Source of the DNA: Geosiphon pyriformis
Lineage: Eukaryota; Glomeromycota; Glomeromycetes; Archaeosporales; Geosiphonaceae
DNA length: 64,000 nucleotides
Assembly (NCBI GenBank): GCA_016748015.1
Contig: JAAOMT010000072.1
Coordinates: 1,163-65,162 of the forward strand
Reading direction: 5' to 3'
The notes below the pieces were generated by a model. That model searched no databases, was not told the origin of the DNA, and was given only the letters and a program-made list of their open reading frames with translations. A program made the position numbers and the translations under genes. This document shows positions 44,157 through 55,910 of this stretch, piece after piece. The first letter of the stretch is position 1, and each line of letters begins with the position of its first letter.

Positions 44157-45468
44157 TAATAGACTTGGACAACTATTCTGTCTTAATGGAATTTTTGAGT
44201 AAAAGATAATATCCACTAGACTACACTTAACAGCAAAAAGAACATTTGCACAAACAATCAAATTTCTATTTGATTTGTCAGAACTAGTTATATAAAAGAA
44301 ACAAGAAAGATTCTGACTGCTTCCAAAAAGTCATCAGATTTGAAAAAAGAGAAATTGTAATATATAACATGCACATTGACTCATTAGCTGGACACTTTGG
44401 AAAAACAAAAACAATTCAGAAAATCTTAGCTTATTATTATTGGCCTATTTTGGAAAAAACCATTGCTGAATATATTAAAACCTATAACATCTGCCAAAGA
44501 AAAGACAAATCCAATTGCAAAGAAGATATCCATCCAATCTCTGTTGGTCAACCATTTGACAAAATTGGTATAGATGTTGTTGAACTTTTAACAATAACTC
44601 CTGATAGCAACAGATACATTATCACAGCTACTAACTATCTTACAAAGTAGATAGAAGCAAAAGCCATTCCAGACCAAACAGCAGTCTCAATAGCCAATTT
44701 TATTTATGAAGATATTATCTGCCATTATGGCTGCTCTAAAAAACTTTTATTTGATAAAAGAAAAGCTTTTTTCAGTACACTGGTTGAAGAACTTTGTAGA
44801 AAAATGGGAATATGTTATAAACTTTTTTCTTCTTACCACCCTCAAACAAATGGCTTAGTAGAATATTTTAATAGAACATTATGTGAAACTTTAGCCAAAA
44901 CCAGTAAAAAAACAAACTTATAGGACAAAGTACTATTTTCAGCTTTGTTTGCTTATAAAACTGTGAATCATGACATAATAAGTTATAAACCTTTTATCTA
45001 CTCTATGAATACATGGCAACACTACTAATAGAAATTGACATTGAAACAAATTTTTTAAAAAGATCACAATAAAAAATTACAAAGACATTTTGCAAAGAAG
45101 ACTTGATACCATTTTTGACTTCTTGGTAAAAGCATGAATAATTGCTTTTGAAAAAATAAAACAGGTTCAAGAAAAGCTTAAGAAAAAAAAAACCTATAAA
45201 ACACTTTTTTTAAGTGTTGGTAACTTGGTATTAAAATACTATTCAGACAGAGACAATGTTTATAGTGATAAATTCTCTAGCCAGTAGAAAAGACTCTTTA
45301 TAGTCAACAAAGTTTTGAACAATAGTTTTTATATTCTTCAAGATCAATCTGGAACAATCTTCAATAATTGTCCTGTTCATGATACACGACTCAAAAAATA
45401 TCATAAATGACCTGATTGGTTGCCTGTTGTAATAATACCAACCCAAATGATCAGTAAAAATCAAGTAT
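44157..45468 (+). pseudogene. int: Integrase of A6
   Basis: The zinc-domain HIDSLAGHFG and core IGIDVVELL are present, then stops; the second Asp is FDKRKAF and Glu is GLVEYFNRTL. It ends near HDTRLKKYHK. Many in-frame stops. Confidence 0.84.
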
Positions 45469-45479
45469 AAATAAATACA

Positions 45480-46028
45480 TCATTCCCAAAACAGAGGTAT
45501 TTTTAATTGACATAAACAATTATTTTCTGGATTAAAACATTCAAAATATCTTCTATACTTTTCATAAGTATTGGATCAAAAACTATTTAAATGTTACTCT
45601 GACCATTGAAAAACAAACCACCATAACTGATAACAGTAGAATACATACTGTTATTAAACCAAAGAAAACTACTACCAAAAAAGAAAAAATTGGTAGCAAA
45701 ATGGATAAATATTTGTTAGAAAATATAACAGCAGTTATACTCTTACCTTTCAGCACAATTGGAAAAACAATTTAAGAAATCTTGCTTATAGAAAAAAATT
45801 TGTCATATAGAAGACAATTAAAACTCTATGGTTGCTTAGAAGAATCATAGAGGATATGAAACTTATAAAGAAAACAACTTTAGAGATACAAACAGAAATT
45901 TTGGGTATTATATGGTTAGATATTCCAAGAGTTTTAACTATTGTTAGAAAAGCCAAAACTCTAATACAAAGATTTGGTCTTTTGAATACAAAACTTATTT
46001 CATTTCAAGTATTATATACTCTATTTAC
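45480..46028 (+). pseudogene. Accessory ORF of A6, first part, cut by family B
   Basis: KIGSKMDKYLLENITAVIL, MKLIKKTTLEIQTEILGII and LNTKLISFQVLYTLFT are readable. It is interrupted at 46028 by the family B LTR and resumes at 55911 (KNFNKLVSFELDKTF) to the end at 56065. Confidence 0.8.
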
Positions 46029-47035
46029 TATTACTGGAGGTTTTTGGTCTCTTTTTTTAAATGTTATTAATGTTTGTTTGTTGTAAATTCACATTTTCTA
46101 GAAGTAGTTGAACCTCCAATAACTGAATTTATCTTCAAATTATCTCCTATAATTTGAACTGCTGGGCTTATGAGTGGAATGGCCAATTCCATGCCAGTTA
46201 TTTTGTATAGTTACATTGTAGTAAATGTCAACTCTTTCTCAGGAATTGCTTGTCTGAAAGCTCACTAAAATGTGTAGTTACTTTGCTGTGAAAATCAACT
46301 CTTCTACAGAAATCTCATCTGTAGACTACTCTAATAATTGTAATAAAAAAAAGAAAAGAAAATAAAAAAAATATAAAAGAAATGGAATTTTATCAAGGAA
46401 AATGTTTTCTATTCAGGCCTGGAATTACTAACAGTTTACTGAAATTGGTAGCTAATTAATTTTAAAATGTTAGTTGGGTTTTGGGAATTTTTCAAGTGCA
46501 ATAATTAAAGAATTTGGTTTTCAAATTATTTGATATTTATTTCTTTTTGTGTGTGTAAGAATGGTTCTAAGTGATAATTCTAAAGTAAGATACTATGTTA
46601 AGATACTATGAAAAGATATGAGAAGAATATGGGAAGGATACATTTTCTTGAAGGGAGAAGCTTTTCTTTTATACAACTTGTTGTATTACTAGTCTTTGAA
46701 CTTGTACTTTTCTCTTTGCTACAATTTGGGTGAACTAAAAATACATTTTGGCGAATTTACAAGTTATTTCACTGAACTATTAATTATTTCGGCAAATTTT
46801 CATTAATTTTGGCAAATTTTGACTATGTTAAATAGTTCAGGGTATTGTGTAATTTAATCATCTTAATTTCTAGAGTACAAATTGGATTATTGATTGAGTA
46901 ATAATGTTTAATACTTTGATTAAATAATAAGTAATAATTGAAATAGTGATAATATATGCTAATTAATTATAGGAATTATAAAGGTAATTTTATGCTAATT
47001 AATAGCTAAAATTCTACTGGTAACATAATCTCCTC
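46029..47035 (-). repeat. 3' LTR of family B
   Basis: Ends TATTACTGG (left) and GGTAACA (right) in plus coordinates; a purine tract (AAGGAGGAGATTA on the minus strand) lies just outside, the likely polypurine tract. No relation to family A LTRs. Confidence 0.93.
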
Positions 47036-47713
47036 CTTAAGACTGAACTCCATCAAAGTCCAAGCACTATCTGTGATGTTAAGATAGTGGTCCAAGATAA
47101 TTGAAGTGATCTGGTCTAAAAATTGTTGAAATTTCAGTTCTGTGAGTTTTCCAATATATTGAATCTTCATTGGATGGAGTATTGGATTTTGTAGAACATT
47201 TTCACAAGTGTTGAATAAATCATAAAATCTAGATGCTGTTCTAAGTTTGTAGCAAGTATTTGTTGGTCCAGCTGCTGTTTTGAATTCATTGTGAATTTGT
47301 GTTTGTATAGCCTTAAGAGTGATGTTGGTTGCTTCAAGTTTCAGTTTTTGTTCATAAAGTGTTTTTCCAATATGAAAATATCTATATATAAGAGTATGTT
47401 CATTGTTCTGTCCATTAAGAAATAGTAGAAGTTTTTGTTGTATTGTGGCATTTGGTGGAATGTCAATAGGGGCAATTAAAAGGTTTTCTTTTAGTGCTTG
47501 CTTCAAAAGTTCTGGTAACCTATTTCCAGAGTGATTTCTTGTTTTTTTTCTATAAAGATGATAGTTCTGAGAATTATTTACTATTGGGACTGTGGTTTTT
47601 TTCTGAATGTAATTAATTTGACTTTCATTAATTGTTATAGACAAGTCAGGAAGTGTTTTCAAAGCTAACATTAATTTTTGGGATATTTGTTGAATATTTC
47701 GGAGAATAATCAT
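47006..47713 (-). CDS. Accessory ORF of family B, intact (235 aa)
   Basis: Own ATG, ~170 bases after the integrase stop, ending inside the 3' LTR (EEIMLPVEF). Segments parallel the family A ORF: NIQQISQKL start, LSITINESQINYIQ, basic KKTRNHSGNR, helical YRYFHIGKTLYEQKLKLEAT, and IGKLTELKFQQFLDQIT. The last is very close to the family C counterpart. No transmembrane span or signal peptide. It is the only intact family B frame, while pol around it has many stops. Function unknown; conserved position suggests a real third gene. Confidence 0.78.
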   Translation of the reverse strand: MIILRNIQQISQKLMLALKTLPDLSITINESQINYIQKKTTVPIVNNSQNYHLYRKKTRNHSGNRLPELLKQALKENLLIAPIDIPPNATIQQKLLLFLNGQNNEHTLIYRYFHIGKTLYEQKLKLEATNITLKAIQTQIHNEFKTAAGPTNTCYKLRTASRFYDLFNTCENVLQNPILHPMKIQYIGKLTELKFQQFLDQITSIILDHYLNITDSAWTLMEFSLKEEIMLPVEF

Positions 47714-47880
47714 GATAAAAATAACTAATTAATAATAAAGTTTGAAAAGAATAAAGAAAATTATTTCTGAGTATAGGGTTTTTATTTGTTTTTGGGTTTA
47801 AATATTTCTTTGTAATTATTTACTATTTTTGATTTATGTTTTGTAGATTATATAAAAAATTATTGTAAAATTATGTTGAA

Positions 47881-49266
47881 TTAAGTGTTCAAGTTTGGCT
47901 GTTGTTCTATTATAATTATTGGTTCTAAATTTTGGGGAATATCTTCAGGATTAATTAAAGAGAAATATGTACCAATTTGTGGAATTAATGGTTCAGGATT
48001 GTTTCTGGAATAATAGTGTTTTAATCTATCTCCATATGTAACTTTTGCTAGTACTTTGTCATTAAGTCTTAATTTGTATGATCTATTGCCTAGAATTTCA
48101 TGAATATAAAATAGTCCATCCCATTTGTTTTCAAATTTTCCACTTCATTGTTTTTCAGCCTTAGTTCTGTGTAAGAGAACTTTATTTCCAACTTTAAATT
48201 TGTTGGTTATGAATGGTAATTTGTTGTCATGTCTTTTTTTTTGTTGAGCTTGGGAATGTTCAATATGAGTTGCTGCTATTTTTCTTTTTCTTTCCAGTGT
48301 ATTAAAAAGAGTGTAGGCCCTTCTTTGGAGTGTTTTTTGAAAGTTTTCTTCATTGATTGGTTGCACTGGGTATGTTTCCACTGTGAAATTAATTGGTAAT
48401 GTTGCTGTCCTTTCATAAGTAAAATCAAATAGTGTGTGTTTCATAGTATTTTGTTTTAGTGTTCTGTATGCTAGTAACACTGATAGAATAAAGATATCCC
48501 ATTCCTGCTCAAAATCTGTTGAGACTTTGGCTAAAGATTCACACAATGTTCTGTTGAAACATTCTACAAGTCTATTTGTTTGAGAGTGATAAAGTGATAA
48601 TAGAGGTTTTTTGACATTGAATTGTTTACAAATTTCTTGTATCAAGTTGTTCACAAAATGTGTTCTTTGATCAGATAAGAGTTCAATTGGACATCCATGT
48701 CTACAAATAATGTCTTCATAGATGAAATTTGCTACTGATTTTGCATCTGCTCTTTGGATGGCTCTAGCTTCAGGCCATTTGGTGAGATAATCTACTGCAA
48801 CTGCAATATAATGATTTTCTTGGGTTGTAATAGATAATGGTCCAATTAAATCAATTCCAACTCTGTCAAAAGGCTGCCCAACTTTGATTGGATTTAAAGA
48901 TTCTGTGGAACAAGTTTCTTCTCTTTTTTGACAACTATCACAAGATTCTATATATTGTCAAATGTCTTTTTGCATGTAAGGCCAAAAATAATGTTCAAGA
49001 GTTCTTTGAATTGTTCCATCTCTTCCCAAGTGTGCTGAGGATGGGTCTGTATGCATGTTGTATAAAATTGTTTCTTTTTCATTCTCTTGTACTGATCTGA
49101 GTGGTTGGTTTGGGTTTTTGTGATTTTTATAATAAATTTTGTTGTGGTGTATGAAATATTGTTTTAATTGGTATTGTAAACGATGTTTTTCACTTGAAGA
49201 CCAATTTTCTGACATGGTAAGGGTCTCCAAATAGTTTTTAAGATTGCTGTAGTTTTTGAGATCCAT
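47881..49266 (-). pseudogene. int: Integrase of family B
   Basis: Zinc domain HTDPSSAHLG ... CDSCQKR, core Asp GIDLIGPLS, second Asp SDQRTHF, and Glu replaced in LVECFNRTL context (Glu kept, Arg to Cys). Stops: TGA at 48958 (Arg expected) and TGA at 48145 (Trp). The C-terminus runs to EQQPNLNT-TAA. Catalytic acidic residues all appear intact. Confidence 0.88.
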
Positions 49267-50990
49267 TGTTGTTTGGTTATTTTGTTGGTAGGTTAGTAAG
49301 TTGTGATGGAATTGTTGTTGGTGTTAATCTTGTCTTATTCTTAAGAGGCTATTAACATTGGTGTGTAGTTTTCCTGATTTGTGATGTACAATGTATCTGT
49401 AGTTTGCTAAGAAGTCATTTCATCGAGACTGTTTGGCACTTTGTTCAGTTTTCTTTTTATTAAGCCATTTAAGGCCAATATTATCAGTTATTATGTCAAA
49501 TTCTTTTCCATTCTTTAGGTATTGTTGAAAGTGTTTGAGAGCCCAGATGACTGCAGCGGCTTCCAATTCAGTTGAGCCATATTTGAGTTCTGTTGGCTTG
49601 AGTGTTCTGCTGGCATAGATAATAACTTGTTTCTGGCCATTTTCATCCAATTGTGATAAGATGACACCAAATGTTATGTGTAAAGCATCAGTGACTAATT
49701 GGAACTGTTTGTTGAAGTCTGGGTAAGCAAGAACTGGGACTGTTGTCAATTTTGTTTTGAGAGTTTCAAAAGCTTTTTGTTGTTCTTCAGTCTATTTGTA
49801 TGGCACATTTTTGTTGGTAAGATAATTGAGTGGTTTGGCAATTTCTGAGAATTTTTTTATGAATTTTTGATAGTAAGAGGCTAATCCTACAAATCCTCGT
49901 AGTTCTGTGGTATTTCTGGGAGTTTGAAAGTTTTTGACAGTACTGATTGTTTCTGGATTTGGTTTGACTCCATTTTTACTAACTATGTGTCCAAGAAAAA
50001 TCAAGCTTGTTTTTTCAAAGTGACATTTCTCAATATTCAACTTTAATTCTGTTTTCCATAATCATTGAAAAACTTCTTGTAGGTAAATAAGATGGGCTTC
50101 AAAGCTTGGTAAGTATACATCAATGTTATTAAGATAGACAACTACTGATTGCCACAAAAGTCCTTCATATACAACATCTATGAGTCATTAAAATGTTGCT
50201 GGTATATTGCAGAGTCCAAAAGGCATAACATTTAACTCATAATTTCCTCCTTGAGTGGTAAATGCTGTTTTGGGTCAGTCCTTTGGGTCCATTTCGACTT
50301 GCCAGTATTCACTTTCCAAGTCCAAAGTTGAGAAGAACTTGGCTTTTCCTAAAGCATCTAATATGTCATCAATTCTTGGAAGAGAGTAGGCATCTCCAAT
50401 TGTTACACTGTTTAATTGGCAATAGTCAACACAAAATCTGATTTTTCTATTTTTCTTTTTGACAAGAACTACTGGTGAGGCAAAGACTTTTTGATGGTTA
50501 AATCAATCCGTTATTGAGCATTCTCTGGACTTCTTCTCTGTTGAATTGGTGGTTGGCAGGTGGCACTCTGTAAGTTTGTTGACATTTTGGTGGAGCATTT
50601 CTTGTATGGATCTAATGTTGAACAATATCAGTTTTTTCCAGGTCATTGTTGTCTTTTGCAAATATATCTGTAAATTTGGCTATCAATTGTTTCAATTATC
50701 TTTGTTGTTGAGATTCTAAGGAATCCATATTAATTCAAGAGAGTTTTTCTTCCAAAAGATGGTAGTTTTCAGTAATAAGAATGATATTTAGATTTGGGAG
50801 TAGAGTGTGCCTTACAATTTCAATGAAATTAGAGACAATTTGAGGGTTTTTATTTTGAAAGATATTGCTGTGTATAATTCCAATCTCTAATTTGTTTAAT
50901 AAGACAATAGGGTAATTATTGGGGTTGTAGAATGTAACTCAAAATTTTTTCATTTCTTTGAGAATATAAACATTTGGAATTAAGATTTCA
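49267..50990 (-). pseudogene. pol: Reverse transcriptase-RNase H of family B
   Basis: VCVDYCQLN-like start (RFCVDYCQLN), block A FSTLDLESEYWQ, and block C reading YLNNIDVY, where both Asp of YLDD are Asn, so it is inactive. RNase H begins LVTDALHITFGVILSQ and includes IITDNIGLKWL. TAG/TGA replace Trp near 49790 and 49419. Frame compensation occurs near 50490. Confidence 0.87.
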
Positions 50991-51164
50991 TGCTTCAAAC
51001 AGATTTGTTTATTGGATTCAAAGATTTGTTGTATAGTAGTGGGTTTTGAGCAAGTGTAAATTTCGTGATGTTCTCCAAAAGGTGAAATAGTAATTGGTTG
51101 GGGAAGTTAAAGAATCTGGTAAGATTCATTTTGTGTATTAAGAGCTATGTTTACTGGAACTGTA

Positions 51165-51423
51165 AATCGTCCAGTTGAACCAAAACCTTGAGTTTCTTTT
51201 TTACTTTTTCTCAATTGTTCTTAATCCTAAATGGTTTGTCTGTTTTATTTTGCAATATGATGGTAATGTCTTCAGTATATTTTGCATCTATGATTTCTCC
51301 TTTAACATTGATTTTTTTGCTTGCCAATAATGATCTGGATGCAATTTGAACCATTGCTCCAAATGGAATTTTAAGAGCAATTTTAAGATTGATTTTGGTC
51401 AAAGATTTTGGTTGGAGAACCAA
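51165..51423 (-). pseudogene. dUTPase domain of family B pol
   Basis: Trimeric dUTPase signatures in order: IPFGAMVQIASRSLLASK (motifs 1-2 region, normally PRSGLA.K), GEIIDAKYTEDITIIL (motif 3, with the Asp and Tyr), FRIKN..QLRK (motif 4 region), and QGFGSTGRF at about 51168-51192 (motif 5, normally GGFGSTG). A one-base change of frame near 51213 separates motif 4 from motif 5. Such domains hydrolyse dUTP and limit uracil in new DNA; they are known in some retroviruses and LTR elements. Its position between protease and RT is typical. Family A has nothing comparable at this place. Confidence 0.8.
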
Positions 51424-52437
51424 AGTATCTTTTCCTAGATATCTGAGGTTATTTTTTGCATCAATTTCGTGGGCTTTTTCTGGTTTTATTTTTTGCCCAT
51501 TATTATCAAAGTATTTGAGTTGTATAGCAGACTGGTTTTCAATAAGATAGATTGGTGTTGTTGTGATTTCTTTCTTTGTTTCAGGTTTTCCAAATTTGAT
51601 TTCTTCCTGGTCATTTTCATTGAGTAAGGGAATACTAAAAGCATAGCATTCTGAACACTATTTGTTATCACAAAACATGATGCATTTTTCACACAATTGA
51701 ATGTTTATTTGCTCTAATTGTTGAATTTGAGCTTCTTGGGTTGGATAAGTGTGGCTTGCAATTTGGTGGTATGTTTCTACCTTATCTTCATAGTTGAATC
51801 CAGCTAATTCTATTGTGTATTCAATATATTCAGCTTTTTTCATTTGGTGGACATCTTCCTGTGTGGCTTTATTAATTAAAGTCATTGCTAAATTAAAGAT
51901 TATTTCAGCATCATGAGGGTAGTGGTAAAGTTTATTGAAAACACTGTTGTATGCTGCATTAAATGGTGTTCCTCTTCTGACTTTTTCCAAAATTGATAGA
52001 ATATATTGACAGGTTTGATCACATATTCCTCCTCTCATTGCAACATCAATCCAATTGCATTCTTCTGGTAGCATATTTCTATATGTAAGGCAAGAAGTGT
52101 TGTCTTATTTTTCACTCCTTTTAAGATATCCAAATCGTTTTTTATGGCATGCTTTACAAAAGTAGCAGGTACGAGTTTCATATTCCTCTTCTGGAGAAAT
52201 ACATACTTCCATTGATGAAAGTTTTTTGTTGCAATCTTTGCATTTAAGTGGAATGTAGAGTGGTTGTTTCTGTGGCTCTGGTGTAAAATATCTAACTTTC
52301 TTCCATTCTCTTGATTCCTCAAAAATTTTTTGTTCTGTTTCCTCAGCCCAATTGAATGTTGATCTAAGAGCCATATAGGTTTTAGTAAATGGCATTTCTT
52401 TCTCCTCTTCAAATTCAAATACTGGGGCTTTTTCTGA
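51424..52437 (-). pseudogene. Cys-rich region between protease and dUTPase, family B
   Basis: Same frame as pol. Paired cysteines: CKDCNKKL, CYFCKACHKKRFGYLKR, then a helical stretch (FNLAMTLINKATQEDVH) and CEKCIMFCDNK-stop-CSEC. Zinc binding is plausible. A TAA near 52102 and TAG at 51655 interrupt. The last block resembles the C..C.C...C..C pattern of family A. Confidence 0.65.
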
Positions 52438-53169
52438 TTATTTGTTGAAAGTACCACAAGTAGCAGGTACTATGGTGTATTGTTCTTGGTATGAGATTTT
52501 TAGTTCTTGAGTTTCCCAATCTAAGTTTGTATTGGCCTTAAGAAGCCAATCATTTCCGACCAAAGCTTGGTATTGAGGTGCATCCATGACTAAAACTTTA
52601 ACTAAAATGGTGATTCCATCAATAGTAAATGAGAAATTGTCAATTTCTTCTACTGGTGTCTTTTTCATATCATCTGCTGTAACAATTACAGTTTGGGCTG
52701 GTCTGTCAACAGTTCTTTGAAGCTGTTGCATTAATTGGTAGGTAATAATACTTTCGGTTGATCCACTGTTTAGAATTAGTCAGATGGGTTTTCCTTCTAC
52801 TATAGCTTCAGTGTACATAGCAGTGATAGTTTTTTGTTCATTAGCTGCTGCATTACTAAGCAAGAATGGTGATTTATTTACTTCAAATTCGAATGAGAAT
52901 ATATCTGAGAGGTTGGCATTTTGAGCAATTTGGGCTGGTGGGATTGTATTGTTGGAAGGATTTTGTCTTGGTGCTGCAGCTTTACCTTCAGAAAGTGCAG
53001 GTTGTTGAAAATCCGATCCTTCAGGCATTGTAAGATAACTGGGTTGAGTGTGATAGTGATTGGGTCTTTGCTGACCAGAATTTCGAAGAACCAACTGGTT
53101 ATTTGGGTTGATTCTGTTGTTGTTATTCTGAAATTGATTTTGGGATGTGAATTGGTTATGTTGAACCAA
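52438..53169 (-). pseudogene. pol: Protease region of family B
   Basis: The expected LDSGS is LNSGSTESII: the active-site Asp codon GAC has become AAC, and a TGA (Trp) lies four codons before it at 52780 or so. Downstream FTIDGITILVKVLVMDAPQY and VGNDWLLKANTNLDW match the family A segment VGN.WL.KAKALLDY. Inactive. Confidence 0.83.
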
Positions 53170-53384
53170 TTTTCTGGCTGGTACTTGATATTGTTAAATG
53201 AGTGGTGTCTGATATTGCTGAATTGGTAAAGATTGTTGATATTGCTGTTGCATTGGCTGTGGAGCTGGTTGATAGTAATTGTTTTGGTTTTGTGGTCTTG
53301 ATAAGTAATAAGTTGGTGGTGGAGGTTGGTAATAAGATTGTTGTGGTGAAGAATAATGTTGATTACTTCTGTTTTGTTGGTCTC

Positions 53385-54873
53385 TTTGTAATTTCTTACA
53401 ATCTCGTTTCCAATGTCCTGGAATTCCACAATAATGACAATTTTAAGGTTGGTTGTTAGATGGTAATCCAAAGTTGTTTTGAATGCGTCATTGTAGGAGT
53501 TGATATCTTTGTGGTTGTTGCTGCTGTTGTTGTTGGTTTGTAAAATAGCTTTTAACCTTCTTTGTAAGTTGGTCTATCTTCTCTTCAACTGCTGAGCTGG
53601 TTTTTCCAATTGCAAGATTTACAAGCTTGGTGTGATTTGCTTTTTCTATTGCTATTTCATAGCTCTTTGCATGTCTAATGGCAGTTGCTAAGTCTGCTGG
53701 AGCATGTGGATGAACTTTCTTTATCAGTTTGTCTTTTAACTCTGCTATAAACTGGTCCAAAATCTGAGCATCAGAATAGTAGTCATTGGTTTCCAATTGT
53801 CAAATTTGTCTGAGAAGTTTGTTGAATCTCTCAAGATAAGTCATAATAGTTTTAGATGTTTCTTGCTTGATATTGTGAAAGCAGTTTCTGAGAGTAATAG
53901 AGGTGTTGTTGTTGGTAAATTGTTGTAGAAAAGTATCTTTGAATGCTTGCCAGTCTTCAAATGGTTCTTTTAAGTTTTCAAACCATTCTTCTGCAGTTTC
54001 TTGGAGAAAGTATGGGATTGCTTTAAGTATTCTTGCTGCATTTCAACTATTTGCATCTCCTGCTTTTTGAACTTTGTTAAGCCATTTTTGAGAACTGGTG
54101 TTATTATTTTCATCTGTAAATTCTGGAATCTTTGCAATGTAAGCAGTTGCTATTTTTTTTTTGTTTTCTGTGGCTTCTTCTTGTTTTGATTCAGTTTTTT
54201 CACTTTCCAAATTTTCTGAATGATCACTTTCGTTTTCCTGCAAGTATTCAATAATATTGGTGCTTGTTAATATGGGTTCCTGCTGTTGAGTAAGATTTTT
54301 AGGTAACTGAAAATCTTCTGGTCTGGAAAAATAGTTAAGTGGTGAATTTGGTGTTTGTGGCTGAGTGAGTGAAATTGGAAATGGTGTAATTGAAAGTGGT
54401 AATTTGACACTGGTTTCTTGTTCAGGTGTTTGCAAGTGTTTGGCAGTTGTCTTTTGTAGTATTGGAGTGTTTGGAGTGGTTTTTGAGTATTGTTTTACTT
54501 TTTGTTTGCCTTTATTGCTTGGTTCAGTTTCTGATTCAAAGTCAAAAGAGTATTTAAACTGTACTGGATATTTTTCTTCACAATACTCAATAATGTTAAA
54601 ATTAAGTTCTTAAAAGTAGGTAGCAAGTGTTTCACTGTTCAGGTCTTCTGTTTCCAATTGTGAATAGTGCATTAAATTATTGTAGAGGTTGTTTCTCACT
54701 TCTGAAATATTGTAGTTTCCAAAAAAATAATTGTTGATATAGTTTTTAATGTATTGGTATACTGATTTCTTGACAACTTCAATTCCGTCTGGGATGTTGA
54801 ATTTTTGTTTGCAGTAGGTGTAAATTGACTAATAATACTCTAGAGTTGCTGTGTTTGGTGTGGTTGCCACTTT
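53385..54873 (-). pseudogene. gag: gag of family B
   Basis: Frame from about YCKQKFNIPDGIEVV, through SNKGKQKVKQYS, the conserved capsid-like part (EEWFENLKEPFEDWQAF, TIMTYLERFNKLLRQI), a Gln run, to a knuckle CHYCGIPGHWKRDC near 53400-53440. Stops at about 54600, 54040 (TGA/Trp), 53797 (TGA/Trp), 53472 and 53445. No clear start ATG. It continues in frame into protease. Confidence 0.85.
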
Positions 54874-54898
54874 GAATTTGTTGTTGCTGTGTTATTTT

Positions 54899-54913
54899 CA
54901 TGGGAGAGCACCA
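54899..54913 (-). promoter_or_regulatory. Primer binding site of family B
   Basis: TGGTGCTCTCCCATG on the minus strand, two bases after the LTR end. The first eight bases equal those of family A, suggesting the same or a related tRNA primer. Confidence 0.65.
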
Positions 54914-54915
54914 AA

Positions 54916-55910
54916 TGTTATTAGAGGTTTTTGGTCTCTTTTCTTAAATGTTGTTAATGTCTGTTTGTTGTAAATTCACATTTTCTAGAAGTAGTTGAAT
55001 CTTCAATAACTGAATTTATCTTCAAATTATCTCCTATAATTTGAACTGCTGGGCTTATGAGTGGAATGGCCAATTCCATGCCAGTTACTTTATATAGTTA
55101 CATTGTAGTAAATGTTAACTCTTTTCCAGAAATTGCTCATCTGAAAGCTCACTAAAATATGTAGTTACTTTGCTGTAAAAGTCAACTCTTCTACAGGAAT
55201 CTCGTCTGTAGACTACCCTAATGATTGTAATAAAAAAAAGAAAAGAAAAGAAAAGAAATATAAAAGAAATAGAATTTTATTAAGGAAAACGTTTTCTATC
55301 CAGGCCTGGAGTCATTAACAGTTTACTAAAATTGGTAGCTAATCAATTTTAAAATGTTAGTTGAGTTTTGGGAATTTTCCAAGTGCAATAATTAAAGAAT
55401 TTGGTTTTCAAATTATTTGATATTTATTTCTTTTTGTGTGTGTAGGAATGGTTCTAATAATAATTCTAAAGTAAGATACTATGTTAAGATACTATGAAAA
55501 GATATGAAAAGAATATGGAAAGAATACATTTTCTTAAAAAGAGAAGCTCTTCTTTTATACAACTTGTTGTAGTACTAGTCTTTGAACTTGCACTTTTCTT
55601 TTTGCTACAATTTGGGTAAATTAAAGATATATTTTGGCGAATTTACAAGTTATTTCACTGAACTATTGATTATTTCGGCGAATTTTTATTAATTTCGGCA
55701 AATTTTGACTATGTTAAATGGTTCAGAATATTGTGTAATTTGATCATCTTAATTTCTAGAGTACAAATCGGATTATTGATTAAGTAATGATATTTGATAA
55801 TTTGGTTAATTTAATAAGTAATAATCAAAATGATAATAATATGCTAATTAATAATAGGAATTATGAAGATAATTTCGTGCTAATTAATAGCTAAAATTCT
55901 ACTGGTAACA
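54916..55910 (-). repeat. 5' LTR of family B
   Basis: TGTTATTAGAGG ... GGTAACA in plus coordinates, ~95% similar by eye to the 3' LTR, differences mainly transitions. Confidence 0.93.

Larger units (their letters stand above)
46029..55910 (-). mobile_element. Ty3/Gypsy family B, full-length copy
   Basis: Bounded by ~1-kb LTRs and a 4-base duplication TTAC/CCAC (46025-46028, 55911-55914) that differs only by C-to-T. Order on the minus strand: gag, protease, Cys-rich region, dUTPase, RT, RNase H, integrase, accessory ORF. Gag through dUTPase, and RT through integrase, share a single reading frame; only a stretch of about 700 bases in between is shifted by two compensating indels. So unlike family A this family probably makes one Gag-Pol without frameshifting. 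About twenty in-frame stops have accumulated. Confidence 0.92.

Noticed and set aside
46029-55910. TGA as a tryptophan codon: many family B, LINE and N1 stops are TGA where Trp is expected.
   Set aside because: TGG also codes Trp throughout the same frames, other TGA stand for Arg (CGA), and TAG and TAA appear equally at Gln and Trp positions. Simple G-to-A and C-to-T decay explains all of them.
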